From the NCBI RefSeq assembly GCF_000384295.1, contig NZ_KB913037.1, positions 1,469,975 to 1,533,974 of the forward strand: a stretch of DNA of 64,000 nucleotides, given 5' to 3'. Source of the DNA: Amycolatopsis balhimycina FH 1894. GTDB taxonomy: Bacteria; Actinomycetota; Actinomycetes; Mycobacteriales; Pseudonocardiaceae. Positions 8,826 to 17,210 of the stretch are shown here, piece after piece. The translations under genes were made by a program, and so were the position numbers. How positions within the stretch are numbered: position 1 is the stretch's first letter; every line of letters starts with the position of its first letter. The notes under the pieces are model-generated. The model worked only from the letters and a program-made list of their open reading frames with translations, ran no database searches and was not told the DNA's origin.

Positions 8826-8839
8826 GGCGGTCTCCTTAA

Positions 8840-8907
8840 AGACTGACGGTCTCTTATGTCACCCACAGTAAAAGACCGCCGGTCTACTGTCAAGAGACTG
8901 GCGGTTT
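8840..8907. promoter_or_regulatory. Triple operator AGACYGnCGGTYT between SDR and TetR genes
   Basis: Three copies of one palindrome lie in the divergent promoter region: AGACTGACGGTCT (8840-8852), AGACCGCCGGTCT (8873-8885, a perfect 6+1+6 palindrome) and AGACTGGCGGTTT (8895-8907). Their centres are 33 and 22 bases apart, close to whole helical turns, which fits several regulator dimers on one DNA face. The TetR protein encoded immediately to the right is the natural candidate, repressing both itself and the SDR. Confidence 0.7.
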
Positions 8908-8921
8908 GTAAACTGTGGGGT

Positions 8922-9590
8922 ATGACATTCCAGCGGGCGCGCAGCGAGGAGCAGCGGGAGATCCGGCGTCAGGCCGTCCTCGACACGGCTTTGGCGATGC
9001 TCGACGAGATGCCGGTCGCCGAGCTGAGCCTCAACGAGCTCAGCCGGCGGGTCGGGCTGGCCAAGTCGAACGTGCTGCGGTACTTCGAGTCCCGCGAGGC
9101 GGTGCTGTTCCAGCTGCTCGAACGCGCTATGGACGGGTGGCTGGCGGAGGTACCGGACGAGCTGGCCGCGGGAGTCGATCCGAGCCTGCCGGCGCGCGAG
9201 CGCGGCGACCAGGTCGCCGCGGTGGTCGGCGCGTCCCTCGCCCGCCGGACAGTCCTGCTCGATCTCGTCAACGCCCAGACCAACGTGCTGGAGCACAACG
9301 TGTCCGTCGACGTCGTCGTGCGGCACAAGCGGTCCGCGCTCGGCTACATCGCGACCGCGGCCGGTCTCCTCCGCCGCTATGTGCCGGAACTCGGTGACGG
9401 CGCCGCCCGGAACGTGACCATGATGACGCTGATCCTGGCCGGCACCCTGTCGACCTACTGCCGCCCTTCCCCCAGCGCGCTGGCCGCCTACGAAGCCGAC
9501 CCAGCCGTGGCTGCGCTTCGCCTCGACATGCGCGCCACCCTCGAGGACGCCGTGGCCACGCTGATCGCGGGCACCCTGGCGCGGTCCTAA
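8922..9590 (+). CDS. TetR family transcriptional regulator
   Basis: The 222-residue protein has an N-terminal helix-turn-helix (LSLNELSRRVGLAKSNVLRYFESREAVLF) preceded by QAVLDTALAMLDE, typical of TetR repressors, and an all-helical ligand domain with a hydrophobic MMTLILAGTLSTY segment. The ATG at 8922 is used because longer frames run through the operator repeats. It is divergent from the SDR gene and both probably share the triple operator at 8840-8907. Ligand unknown. Confidence 0.88.
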   Translation: MTFQRARSEEQREIRRQAVLDTALAMLDEMPVAELSLNELSRRVGLAKSNVLRYFESREAVLFQLLERAMDGWLAEVPDELAAGVDPSLPARERGDQVAAVVGASLARRTVLLDLVNAQTNVLEHNVSVDVVVRHKRSALGYIATAAGLLRRYVPELGDGAARNVTMMTLILAGTLSTYCRPSPSALAAYEADPAVAALRLDMRATLEDAVATLIAGTLARS

Positions 9591-9805
9591 CCGCGGCTTC
9601 CGCCGGGATTTCGTTTCCCCGGCTTCGGTCTTGATCCGAATTGTCAATCGGGGCTTGCCGAAATCCCGCGTTTCGACCGCGGCCGGTGCGCGGGTTGCCT
9701 TGATCCTCTGTGTGGCCTTGTGTTAAACACTCGCTCACCAATGTTGGGCACCTGCTCGGCAAGTCACGTGCCGCCGCGTGCGGTACCGCCAGAAGGAACT
9801 TTGCC

Positions 9806-11167
9806 ATGAAACCGATCGAACAAGCCGAGGTTCCCTCCGCGGCCGGCAACCGGGTACTGGGCAAGGTCGCCATTCGGATCATGCCGTTCCTGGCGCTGCT
9901 CTACTTCGTCAACTACCTGGACCGCGTCAACATCGGCTTCGCGGGCCCGAACGGGATGAACAAGGAGCTGGGCCTGACCGCGACCGCGTTCGGGTTCGCC
10001 TCCGGCATCTTCTTCCTCGGCTACCTGATCCTCGAAGTGCCGAGCAACCTGGCGCTGCACCGGTTCGGCGCGCGCCGCTGGATCGCCCGGATCATGATCA
10101 CCTGGGGTGTGGTGGCCACCGTGATGGCCTTCGTGCCCAACCCGGCCACGCTGGTCATCCTGCGGTTCCTGCTGGGCGTGGCGGAAGCCGGGTTCTTCCC
10201 CGGGATCATCCTCTACCTGACGTACTGGTTCCCGGCGGCGCAACGGGCGAAGGCGGTCGCCCTTTTCATGACGGCGATCCCGGTGTCCTCGGCGCTGGGC
10301 TCCACGCTGTCCAGCCTGCTCATCGTCAACGGCCACGGCGTCTTCGGGCTGGCCGGCTGGCGGTTCATGTTCCTGGTCGAGGGTATTCCGGCGATCCTGC
10401 TCGCGTTCGTCACCTGGTTCTACCTCACCGACCGGCCGGAAAAGGCGAACTGGCTGACCGACGACGAGCGGACCTGGCTGGTGGCCGAGCTGGAACGCGA
10501 ACGGCAGGCGAAGGAGACGGAGCACCACTGGACGCTGCGGAAGGCTCTCACGCACCCGCGGATCCTGGGGCTCGCGTTCGTCTACTTCGCGATCGCCTAC
10601 GGCCTCTACGCGCTGGGTTTCTTCCTCCCGACCATCGTCGCCGGGTTCGGCCAGCAGTTCGGCACCAAGCTTTCGGTGCTCCAAGCCGGTCTGGTCATCG
10701 CGGTGCCGTACGCCATCGCGGCGGTGGTCATGGTGGTCTGGGCACGCCACGGCGACCGGACGCGCGAGCGGACGTGGCACGTCGCGCTCCCGATGCTGAT
10801 CGGCGGCATCGCCATCCCGATCGCGCTCTACCTCGGCAACCCGTATGCCGCGATGGCCGCAGTCACCGTCTGCGCGGTGGGAGTCTGCGCGGCGCTGCCG
10901 ACGTTCTGGGCGCTGCCCTCGAGCTTCCTGGCCGGTTCGGCCGCGGCCGGCGGGATTGCGCTGATCAACTCGCTGGGCAACGTCAGCGGTTTCGCCGCGC
11001 CCTACATCACCGGCTGGCTGCGCGACCTGACCGGCAGCCAGCGGACGGGCCTCTGGGTGGTCGGCGCCTGCATGGTCGCCGGCGCGCTGCTGGCGATCGC
11101 TTTGGGAACCAAGCTGAAGTCCCGGGAACCCAGCGCAGTGACGACCGAATCCCCCGCCACGGACTGA
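9806..11167 (+). CDS. MFS transporter, anion:cation symporter (ACS) type
   Basis: A 453-residue, 12-helix permease. The ACS signature is near the N-terminus: FVNYLDRVNIGFAG, then GLTATAFGFASGIFFLGYLILEVPSNLALHRFGARRWIARIM (loop 2-3 signature). Members import tartrate, phthalate, 4-hydroxyphenylacetate or other organic anions with protons. The charged central loop (EKANWLTDDERTWLVAELERER) is also typical. The ATG at 9806 has AGAAGGAAC upstream. It is transcribed alone and is convergent with the P450 gene. The substrate cannot be read from sequence. Confidence 0.87.
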   Translation: MKPIEQAEVPSAAGNRVLGKVAIRIMPFLALLYFVNYLDRVNIGFAGPNGMNKELGLTATAFGFASGIFFLGYLILEVPSNLALHRFGARRWIARIMITWGVVATVMAFVPNPATLVILRFLLGVAEAGFFPGIILYLTYWFPAAQRAKAVALFMTAIPVSSALGSTLSSLLIVNGHGVFGLAGWRFMFLVEGIPAILLAFVTWFYLTDRPEKANWLTDDERTWLVAELERERQAKETEHHWTLRKALTHPRILGLAFVYFAIAYGLYALGFFLPTIVAGFGQQFGTKLSVLQAGLVIAVPYAIAAVVMVVWARHGDRTRERTWHVALPMLIGGIAIPIALYLGNPYAAMAAVTVCAVGVCAALPTFWALPSSFLAGSAAAGGIALINSLGNVSGFAAPYITGWLRDLTGSQRTGLWVVGACMVAGALLAIALGTKLKSREPSAVTTESPATD

Positions 11168-11192
11168 ACCCGGACCGCGCGAGGCCGGGCGA

Positions 11193-11210
11193 CGGACGCA
11201 GCCGCGTCCG
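11193..11210. terminator. Hairpin between convergent MFS and P450 genes
   Basis: CGGACGC-AGCC-GCGTCCG forms a 7-base GC-rich stem with a 4-base loop in the 54-base gap between the two convergent stops. There is no T-tract, which is usual for actinomycete terminators. It could end both transcripts. The assignment rests on structure and position only. Confidence 0.45.
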
Positions 11211-11221
11211 GATCGACGGGC

Positions 11222-12427
11222 TCACCAGGCCACCGGCAGTTTCCGGACGCCTCGGATCAGGCGGTCGGCCGACCACTCGACCTCCTCGGCAGCCACCGCG
11301 AGACGCAGGCTCGGAAGCCGCCGGATCAGCGTCTCGAGCACCACGCACAGCTCCAGCCTGGCCAGCGGCGCGCCGACGCAGCGGTGCACCCCGAAGCCGA
11401 ACGCGAGGTGGTGGTTGACCTTCCGGCCGAAGTCGATCCGCCCGGCGTCCGGGAACACCTGCTCGTCGCAGTTCGCGGAATCCAGCTGGACCAGGACCGC
11501 GTCCCCGGCGCGGATCTCCTGGCCGCCGATTTCGAGGTTCTCGGTGGCGATCCGGGCCAGATCGGTCACGGTCACCAGCGGTACGAACCGCAGCAGCTCC
11601 TCGACCGCGGCCGGCACCAGCTCGGGGTCACCGGCCAGCGTGTCCCACAGGTGCTGCTGGGACAGCAGCTGGTAGACGAAGCTGCCGATCTGGTTCGCGG
11701 TCGATTCGTGGCCACCGGTCAGCAGGGCGATGCCCAGCATGAGCAGCTCGTTGTCGCCGAGCCGATCGCCCTCGTCGCGGGCGGCCACGAGCGCGGTCAG
11801 CAGGTCGTCCGCGGGCTCGGCCTTCCGCCGGTCGATCAGGGTGGTCAGGCAGCCGACCAGCTGGTCGCGCGCGCCGGTGACGTCCGCGGGGGTGACGTCC
11901 TTGCCCACGGCCACGATGGTCTCCGTGCACCGGCGGATCACCTCGCGGTCGGTGTGCGGAACGCCGAGCAGCTCGCAGATCACCTGCACCGGCAGCTCCC
12001 ACGCCACCGCCGCGGCGAAGTCGGCGGGCGGCCCGGCCGCGATCATCCGGTCGAGCAAGTCGTCGGCGATCTCCTGGACACGCGGCCGCAGCCGGTCGAC
12101 CCGGCGAACGGTGAAGGCCTTCGCGACCAGGGACCGGATCCGGCTGTGGTCCGGCGGATCCATGCACAGCAGGTTGCCCACCGGCTCGAAGCCCGGACGC
12201 GCGCGCGGGACGTCGGCGCCGGCCGCCGCCGCACGGGAGAAACGCGGGTCGGAGAGCACGAACCTCACCTGCTCGTACCGGGTCACCAGCCAGGCATCGC
12301 CGCCGTAGGGCATCGTGATCCGGACCGGTGCTTCGCCTCGCCTCAAATCTTCGAAACGCGGGTGCTGTTCCAACGCCACCGGCGGTCCGAACGGGTACGG
12401 GAGAGGCTCACGCGCGGCCGTGTCCAT
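11222..12427 (-). CDS. Cytochrome P450
   Basis: The 401-residue protein has all class I bacterial P450 landmarks: I-helix oxygen-activation motif GGHEST (238-243), K-helix ExxR (Glu277-Arg280), and heme loop FGFGVHRCVGAPLAR with the thiolate ligand Cys350. The I-helix has Gly-Gly-His-Glu where the textbook motif has Ala/Gly-Gly-x-Asp/Glu-Thr; Glu-Ser replaces Asp-Thr, as seen in several actinobacterial secondary-metabolism P450s. No ferredoxin or ferredoxin reductase is adjacent, so electrons must come from elsewhere. The ATG at 12427 has AACAGGAG at good spacing; a GTG two codons earlier is possible. It hydroxylates or epoxidises an unknown small molecule. Confidence 0.92.
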   Translation of the reverse strand: MDTAAREPLPYPFGPPVALEQHPRFEDLRRGEAPVRITMPYGGDAWLVTRYEQVRFVLSDPRFSRAAAAGADVPRARPGFEPVGNLLCMDPPDHSRIRSLVAKAFTVRRVDRLRPRVQEIADDLLDRMIAAGPPADFAAAVAWELPVQVICELLGVPHTDREVIRRCTETIVAVGKDVTPADVTGARDQLVGCLTTLIDRRKAEPADDLLTALVAARDEGDRLGDNELLMLGIALLTGGHESTANQIGSFVYQLLSQQHLWDTLAGDPELVPAAVEELLRFVPLVTVTDLARIATENLEIGGQEIRAGDAVLVQLDSANCDEQVFPDAGRIDFGRKVNHHLAFGFGVHRCVGAPLARLELCVVLETLIRRLPSLRLAVAAEEVEWSADRLIRGVRKLPVAW

Positions 12428-12571
12428 CGGCACTCCTGTTCACTCCGTCTTGCATCACCGTCGCCTCGACGATCGCGCATCCGGGACCACCCGGAAATCA
12501 GCCGATCAGCGCACCGGAATCGGCAAAAGCAGGCAGGTCAGCGCCCGTACCGGCGATCATTCCGCGGAAGT

Positions 12572-12598
12572 TTGACGGCCGTCGAACGGGAATATAAC
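12572..12598 (+). promoter_or_regulatory. Possible promoter of the ProP-like MFS gene
   Basis: TTGACG (12572-12577) and TATAAC (12593-12598) resemble sigma-70-type -35 and -10 boxes in an AT-rich dip ahead of the MFS gene. The spacer is only 15 bases, shorter than the usual 16-18, so the pairing is weak. An imperfect palindrome TTTGACGGCCGTCGAA overlaps the -35 box and could be an operator. Confidence 0.3.
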
Positions 12599-12647
12599 TT
12601 AAGCGGGCACGGACTCCCACTGGCGCGAAGCCCAGCCAGGAGGCGCA

Positions 12648-13985
12648 ATGTCGAGCAGCACTTCCGGCCAGACCGGCACTTCCGGCACCTCCGGCACTTC
12701 CGAAGCCCGCCGGGTGGCTTTCGCGGGGGCGGTCGGCACGACCATCGAGTGGTACGACTTCTTCATCTACGGCACGGCGGCGGCCCTGGTGTTCGGCCCG
12801 CAGTTCTTCCCCAAGGCCTCGGAGCTCGCCGGCACGCTCGCCTCTTTCGCGACATTCGCGATCGGGTTCGCGGCCCGGCCACTCGGCGGAATCGTGATGG
12901 GCCATTTCGGGGACCGCCTCGGCCGCAAGTCGATGCTCGTGTGGTCACTGATGCTGATGGGCGGCAGTACGTTCCTCATCGGCGTCCTGCCGACGTACGC
13001 CCAGATCGGCGTGTGGGCCCCGATCCTGCTCGTCGTCCTGCGGTGTGTGCAGGGGTTCGGGCTGGGCGGCGAGTGGGGCGGGGCCGTGCTGATGGCGGTC
13101 GAACACGCACCCGACCGTCGTCGCGGCTTCTTCGGCGGCTTCGTGGCGCTCGGCCTGCCCACCGGCATCATCCTGTCCAACCTGATCTTCCTGGTGGTCT
13201 CCGGGACGGCCAGCAAGGCGCAGTTCGCCGACTGGGCCTGGCGGATTCCCTTCCTGGCGAGCGCGGTGCTGGTCGGGGTGGGCCTGTTCGTCCGGCTGCG
13301 CATCGCGGAGAGCCCGCTGTTCCGCGCCGCGCTGGCCGCCGAACGCCCGCGCCTCCGGGCACCGCTGGTCGACGTGCTCCGCAGCCACCCGCGCACGATC
13401 CTGCTCGCGGCGGGGACGTATCTCGGCATCGGCGGCCTGGGTTACCTGGTGATCGTCTACTTCGTGTCCTATGCGAACAAGCAGCTCCACGTGCCCACCC
13501 CGACCGTGCTCACCCTGCTGATCATCGCCTCGGTCGCCTTCGCCGCCACGGTCGTGCTGTTCGCCCGGTTGTCGGACCGGTGGGGCCGCCGCCGGGTCAT
13601 GACCCTCGGCTGCGCTGCCCTGGTCGTGTGGGCCGCGGTGTTCCTGCCGATCGCGGACACGGGGTCGGTCCCGCTGATCCTGGTCGACCTGGTGGTGATG
13701 CTCGTCCTGCAGGCCGCCTACATCGGGCCGCAGCCGGCATTCTTCGCCGAGCTGTTCCCCACCGAGATCCGCTACAGCGGAGCCTCGCTGAGCCTGCAGC
13801 TGGGCACCATTCTCGGCGGCGCGGTGTTCCCCCTGGTCGCCACCGCCCTGTACGGCGCGACCGGCTCGTCGTGGTCGGTGACCGCCTACGCCGTGGTCAT
13901 CAGCCTGATCACCTTCGGCTGCCAGCTCGGCTTGTCGGAGACCTACGAGCGCGGCCTGTACTCGTCCGCCGCCCCGGTCGGCTGA
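12648..13985 (+). CDS. MFS transporter, metabolite:H+ symporter (ProP/ShiA-like)
   Basis: The 445-residue permease has the metabolite:proton symporter signature TTIEWYDFFIYGTAAALVFG in helix 1, GHFGDRLGRKSMLV in loop 2-3 and a long QGFGLGGEWGGAVLM segment. Relatives take up proline/betaine, shikimate, citrate or alpha-ketoglutarate. The N-terminus has a short repeat-like TSGQTGTSGTSGTSE linker of low complexity. CCAGGAGGC precedes the ATG. Divergent from the P450 gene. A palindromic repeat directly after the stop may terminate it. Confidence 0.9.
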   Translation: MSSSTSGQTGTSGTSGTSEARRVAFAGAVGTTIEWYDFFIYGTAAALVFGPQFFPKASELAGTLASFATFAIGFAARPLGGIVMGHFGDRLGRKSMLVWSLMLMGGSTFLIGVLPTYAQIGVWAPILLVVLRCVQGFGLGGEWGGAVLMAVEHAPDRRRGFFGGFVALGLPTGIILSNLIFLVVSGTASKAQFADWAWRIPFLASAVLVGVGLFVRLRIAESPLFRAALAAERPRLRAPLVDVLRSHPRTILLAAGTYLGIGGLGYLVIVYFVSYANKQLHVPTPTVLTLLIIASVAFAATVVLFARLSDRWGRRRVMTLGCAALVVWAAVFLPIADTGSVPLILVDLVVMLVLQAAYIGPQPAFFAELFPTEIRYSGASLSLQLGTILGGAVFPLVATALYGATGSSWSVTAYAVVISLITFGCQLGLSETYERGLYSSAAPVG

Positions 13986-13991
13986 CCGCGT

Positions 13992-14040
13992 CCTGAATGA
14001 CTCATTCAGGTCTTCGGAGGTCCTGAATGAGTCATTCAAG
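13992..14040. repeat. Palindromic repeat, family A, copy 1
   Basis: Two near-identical 19-base palindromes, CCTGAATGACTCATTCAGG (13992-14010, perfect 9+1+9) and CCTGAATGAGTCATTCAAG (14022-14040), are separated by 11 bases. The two halves are also inverted repeats of each other, so a long stem or two small hairpins can form. A second copy lies at 26095-26143. Here it sits between convergent genes, where it could serve as a two-way terminator. Confidence 0.85.
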
Positions 14041-14056
14041 ACCTTGGGGCGGGCCG

Positions 14057-14830
14057 CTAGCGATCCAGGCGGCCGGGGTCGCCGGATCGGCCGCGGCGCA
14101 GGAGCCAAGCCTCGGTGATGTGGGCGGACATGGCCTCGGCGGCGCCGTCCGGGTCGCGCGCGGCGATCCGCTCGTAGACGCGGCGGTGTCCCCGGTTGGA
14201 CGCCTCGCACCCCGCGCGTTCGCTGCGGCCCGTGTAGCGGGCGGTGTTGCCGACCTGGCTCTCCAGCGCGCGCACGACACCACGGGCGATGCGGTTGCCC
14301 GAGCACTGCATGATCGTGTCGTGGAAGGCCAGGTCCTGGTCGCGATAGGCCAGGGCGTCGTCCACGAGCTGGTCCATCCGGTCCACGAGGGCGCCCAGCC
14401 GGTCGATCGTGTCCTGGCCGGCGGTCCGGGCGACGACGAAGGCCATGTCCGATTCGAGCAGCCTGCGGGTGACCACGACGTCGTCGAGCACGGTCAGGGT
14501 GTCGTCCTCGGCGACGGCCGCGCCGAGGACGAGCTCGTCGAGCATGTTCCACATCGACGGCGGGGTCACCACCGTGCCCGCGCCCTGGCGCACCTGGACC
14601 AGGCCCTTCTCCTGAAGGACCTTCACGGCTTCGCGGACAACGGTCCGGCTCACCGAGAACGCCTCGCACAGCGCGGGCTCGGCCGGCAACGACGTCCCGG
14701 GGCGGTGGACTCCGCGCACGATGCGGTCCACGAGTTCGGCGGTGACGGCACTCGCGAGGTTCGCCGGCCGCCGCACCCACGCCGGAGCACTGGGCGGGCC
14801 CACGGTCGCATCGGGGCCTGAAGCCGTCAT
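14057..14830 (-). CDS. FadR-type GntR family transcriptional regulator
   Basis: The 257-residue protein has a winged helix-turn-helix (SLPAEPALCEAFSVSRTVVREAVKVLQEKGLVQVRQGAGTVV in the first third) and a helical FCD-type ligand domain with conserved acidic and histidine positions (FHDTIM, GHRRVYERI). Such regulators bind sugar acids or fatty acyl compounds and usually repress adjacent catabolic operons. The ATG at 14830 follows GGAGGACAG; a GTG seven codons upstream is an alternative. It is divergent from the ABC importer operon, whose promoter contains a GTCATACGAC site that fits the family's GT-N3-AC operator pattern. Confidence 0.87.
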   Translation of the reverse strand: MTASGPDATVGPPSAPAWVRRPANLASAVTAELVDRIVRGVHRPGTSLPAEPALCEAFSVSRTVVREAVKVLQEKGLVQVRQGAGTVVTPPSMWNMLDELVLGAAVAEDDTLTVLDDVVVTRRLLESDMAFVVARTAGQDTIDRLGALVDRMDQLVDDALAYRDQDLAFHDTIMQCSGNRIARGVVRALESQVGNTARYTGRSERAGCEASNRGHRRVYERIAARDPDGAAEAMSAHITEAWLLRRGRSGDPGRLDR

Positions 14831-14884
14831 CTGTCCTCCGGTGGAGCTCACGTTCGACTCGGTGAGTGTACGGCAAGAACACCG

Positions 14885-14913
14885 TTGACGTCACACGTCA
14901 TACGACTTATGTT
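14885..14913 (+). promoter_or_regulatory. Promoter of the sugar ABC operon with embedded GntR-type operator
   Basis: TTGACG (14885-14890) and TATGTT (14908-14913) are separated by exactly 17 bases. The spacer contains GTCATACGAC (14897-14906), a small palindrome with the GT-cat-AC core used by FadR-subfamily repressors. A repressor there would block RNA polymerase directly. The distance to the ATG at 14971 is about 57 bases. This fits negative control by the divergently encoded GntR protein. Confidence 0.6.
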
Positions 14914-14970
14914 TACCGGCACTCGCGGGCTGTCCGTTCGCCCGTCACCCGTCTGAAGAAGTGAGCAGCA

Positions 14971-16239
14971 ATGAAGCAGCGCGCACTTTGGTCCGCAGCC
15001 CTGGTCGCCGGCCTGGCGTTGACCGCCGGTTGCGGCAGCGCCGCCGGGCCGGGTTCCCCGTCCGGCGGCTCCGGCGACAAGCTCGTGGTCTGGGACTGGA
15101 AGTCCGGCGACGCGAAGGCGGCCGGCTACGTGGCGAAGGCCAAGGCCGACTTCGCCAAGAAGCATCCCGGCGTCGACGTCGAGTTCGTGGCTCAGCCCTA
15201 CGACCAGTACTACACGCTCCTCGGAGCGGCGATCCAGGCAGGCAAAGGGCCCGACGTCATCCTCTTCAACGGCGGCGGGCAGATCCGCGACCGGTCCGAC
15301 GCGCTCACCCCGCTGGACTCCTACGTCGCCGAAGACAAGGGGCGGCTGGCCGGCTGGGACGCGTTCGGCAAGGCCGGGAAGACCTACGCGGAACCGGTCA
15401 CCCTGCAGGGCCATCCCTTCTACTACAACAAGACGCTCTACGAAAAGGCCGGCCTGAACCCGGAGGCGCCGGCCAGGACGTGGGACGAGTTCGTCAAGAA
15501 CTGCGGCGTCATCACCCAGAAGACCGGCGCGAAGTGTTTCGCGCTGGGCAACAAGGAGGGCGACGGCATCCAGTTCTTCCTGTCGGCCATGGGATCGGCG
15601 ATCCTCACGCCGCCGGAGTACGACGACTGGATCGCCGGGAAGCGGGACTGGTCCTCGCCGGACGTCAAGCGGATCTTCGAGCTGTGGAAGCAGGCCAACG
15701 ACGCCGGCCTGAACAACGAGGGGCCCAACTCCACGGCGATGTTCAACGACTCGTTCGCGCTCTTCCAGTCCGGCAAGGCGGCCGACGTCATCGGCCTGAT
15801 GTCCGACGTCGGGCACTGGAAGGACTTCGCCGAGTTCCTCGGCGCGGACAAGGTCGGCGTCATGGACGCACCCGTGGTCAACCCCGCGGCGACACCGAGC
15901 CTCCCCTACGACGGCGGTATCGGGTACGGCGTCGCGAAGTGGACCAAGGACCCGAAACTGGCCGCGGACCTGGTGCGGTCGCTGACGTCGACCGACGCGT
16001 TGAAGGCCTTCTACGAGGACGGGGGCGCGATCGCCTCCGACACCACGATCGATGTCAGCCAGGGCGGCCCGGCGGTCAAGTTGATCCTCTCGGAGGTCAA
16101 GACCGGCAAGCCTGCCCTCCACGTCGCGCTGTCCTCCAAGACGCTCGACCTGATGGGCCGGCTCTCGCAGCAGCTGCTCAGCGGCTCGATTTCCGTCGAC
16201 GCGGTGGTCCAGCAACTGGCCGCCTCCGAAAAGGGCTGA
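14971..16239 (+). CDS. Sugar-type ABC transporter substrate-binding lipoprotein
   Basis: The 422-residue protein starts with a lipoprotein signal (MKQRALWSAALVAGLALTAG, lipidated Cys21) and continues as a family 1 extracellular solute-binding protein (LVVWDWKSGDAKAAGYVAKA, GPDVILFNGGG). It would capture a sugar or sugar-derived acid outside the membrane and hand it to the two permeases. It is the first gene of a four-gene operon ending in an enolase-superfamily enzyme. No ATPase gene is present; actinomycetes often use a shared MsiK-type ATPase elsewhere. AGAAGTGAGCAG precedes the ATG. Confidence 0.9.
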   Translation: MKQRALWSAALVAGLALTAGCGSAAGPGSPSGGSGDKLVVWDWKSGDAKAAGYVAKAKADFAKKHPGVDVEFVAQPYDQYYTLLGAAIQAGKGPDVILFNGGGQIRDRSDALTPLDSYVAEDKGRLAGWDAFGKAGKTYAEPVTLQGHPFYYNKTLYEKAGLNPEAPARTWDEFVKNCGVITQKTGAKCFALGNKEGDGIQFFLSAMGSAILTPPEYDDWIAGKRDWSSPDVKRIFELWKQANDAGLNNEGPNSTAMFNDSFALFQSGKAADVIGLMSDVGHWKDFAEFLGADKVGVMDAPVVNPAATPSLPYDGGIGYGVAKWTKDPKLAADLVRSLTSTDALKAFYEDGGAIASDTTIDVSQGGPAVKLILSEVKTGKPALHVALSSKTLDLMGRLSQQLLSGSISVDAVVQQLAASEKG

Positions 16240-16244
16240 TCGGC

Positions 16245-17210
16245 GTGGCCGGACATTCCCTGTCCCCGGCCGGCCCGGCCACGGCCGGGCCGGCCGAGGG
16301 GACCGCCACCCCGCCGGCCCGGCCGGCGCGCCGGCGCACCCGCCGGGGGTCGCGGTCCGAGCGCCTCGCGCCGTTCGTCCTGCTGGCACCGGCGGTGCTG
16401 GTCATCGTCGCGCTGCGGCTGTGGCCGCTGCTGCTCGGCGTCAACTTCTCCTTCACCGGTGACGGCGACCGCAACGGCACGTCGGTCGGCTTCGACAACT
16501 ACCTGACGCTGTTCGGCGATCCCCTGTTCCGCACCGCGCTGCGCAACGTCGGCCTGCTCGTGCTGCTGCTCCCGGTGGCGGTGGCCCTTCCCGGCCTGCT
16601 CGCCACGTTCATCTACCTCAAGGTGCCGGGGCACCGGCTCTACCGCGGCGTCTACTTCTTCCCCGCGGTGCTCTCCCCCGTCATCGTCGGGGCGATCTTC
16701 ACCCTGCTGCTCGCCGTCGACGGGCCGGTCAACACGCTCCTCGGCAGCATCGGCCTGGGGCCGGTGGACTGGCTCGGCGATCCCGATGTGGCGATTTTCG
16801 CGGTGGTCGGGGTGCACGTCTGGGCGACGTTCGGCATGGCGCTGGTCGTCTTCCTGGCCGGGTTCTCGACTCTCGACGCGTCGCTGCTGGACGCGGCCAA
16901 AGTGGACGGTGCGTCCCTGCCGCAGACCATCCGGCACGTGATCGTCCCCAGCCTGTCCCGCACCATCCAGTTCGTCTTCGTCACCACGATGATCGGCATG
17001 CTGACCTCGATGTTCGGCCTGCTGTTCGTGATGACCAGCGGCGGGCCGTCGGGATCGACCTACCTGCCCGAGTACTACATCTGGATCCAGCAGGGCCGGC
17101 TGAACCAGCCCGCGCTCGCTTCGGCGGCGTCGACGGTGCTGTTCCTGATCATGCTGGTGGTGGGGCTGGCCCAGATCGGCATCCTGCGACGCGCGGCCAA
17201 GGAGGACTGA
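16245..17210 (+). CDS. Sugar ABC transporter permease (MalF-like)
   Basis: The 321-residue inner membrane protein starts at a GTG six bases after the stop of the binding protein. An unstructured Pro/Ala/Arg-rich cytoplasmic tail (about 1-50) precedes six membrane helices. The EAA-type loop that docks the ATPase is SLLDAAKVDGASLPQTIRHVIVPSL. It pairs with the next gene to form the channel. The stop overlaps the next ATG by one base (TGATG), so translation is coupled. Confidence 0.89.
   Translation: MAGHSLSPAGPATAGPAEGTATPPARPARRRTRRGSRSERLAPFVLLAPAVLVIVALRLWPLLLGVNFSFTGDGDRNGTSVGFDNYLTLFGDPLFRTALRNVGLLVLLLPVAVALPGLLATFIYLKVPGHRLYRGVYFFPAVLSPVIVGAIFTLLLAVDGPVNTLLGSIGLGPVDWLGDPDVAIFAVVGVHVWATFGMALVVFLAGFSTLDASLLDAAKVDGASLPQTIRHVIVPSLSRTIQFVFVTTMIGMLTSMFGLLFVMTSGGPSGSTYLPEYYIWIQQGRLNQPALASAASTVLFLIMLVVGLAQIGILRRAAKED

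Noticed and set aside
9604..9668. Inverted repeat CGGGATTTCG / CGAAATCCCG upstream of the ACS permease gene
   Set aside because: The 45-base gap and lack of a neighbouring regulator make an operator uncertain; it could be a terminator for the TetR gene, but no stem is compact enough to call.
11193..11210. Considered as an operator
   Set aside because: Its position between convergent stops fits a terminator better and no promoter is near.
14961..16244. The upstream part of the long frame containing the first sugar permease
   Set aside because: The segment before 16245 is a shadow of the binding-protein gene in another frame; the permease begins at the GTG at 16245.
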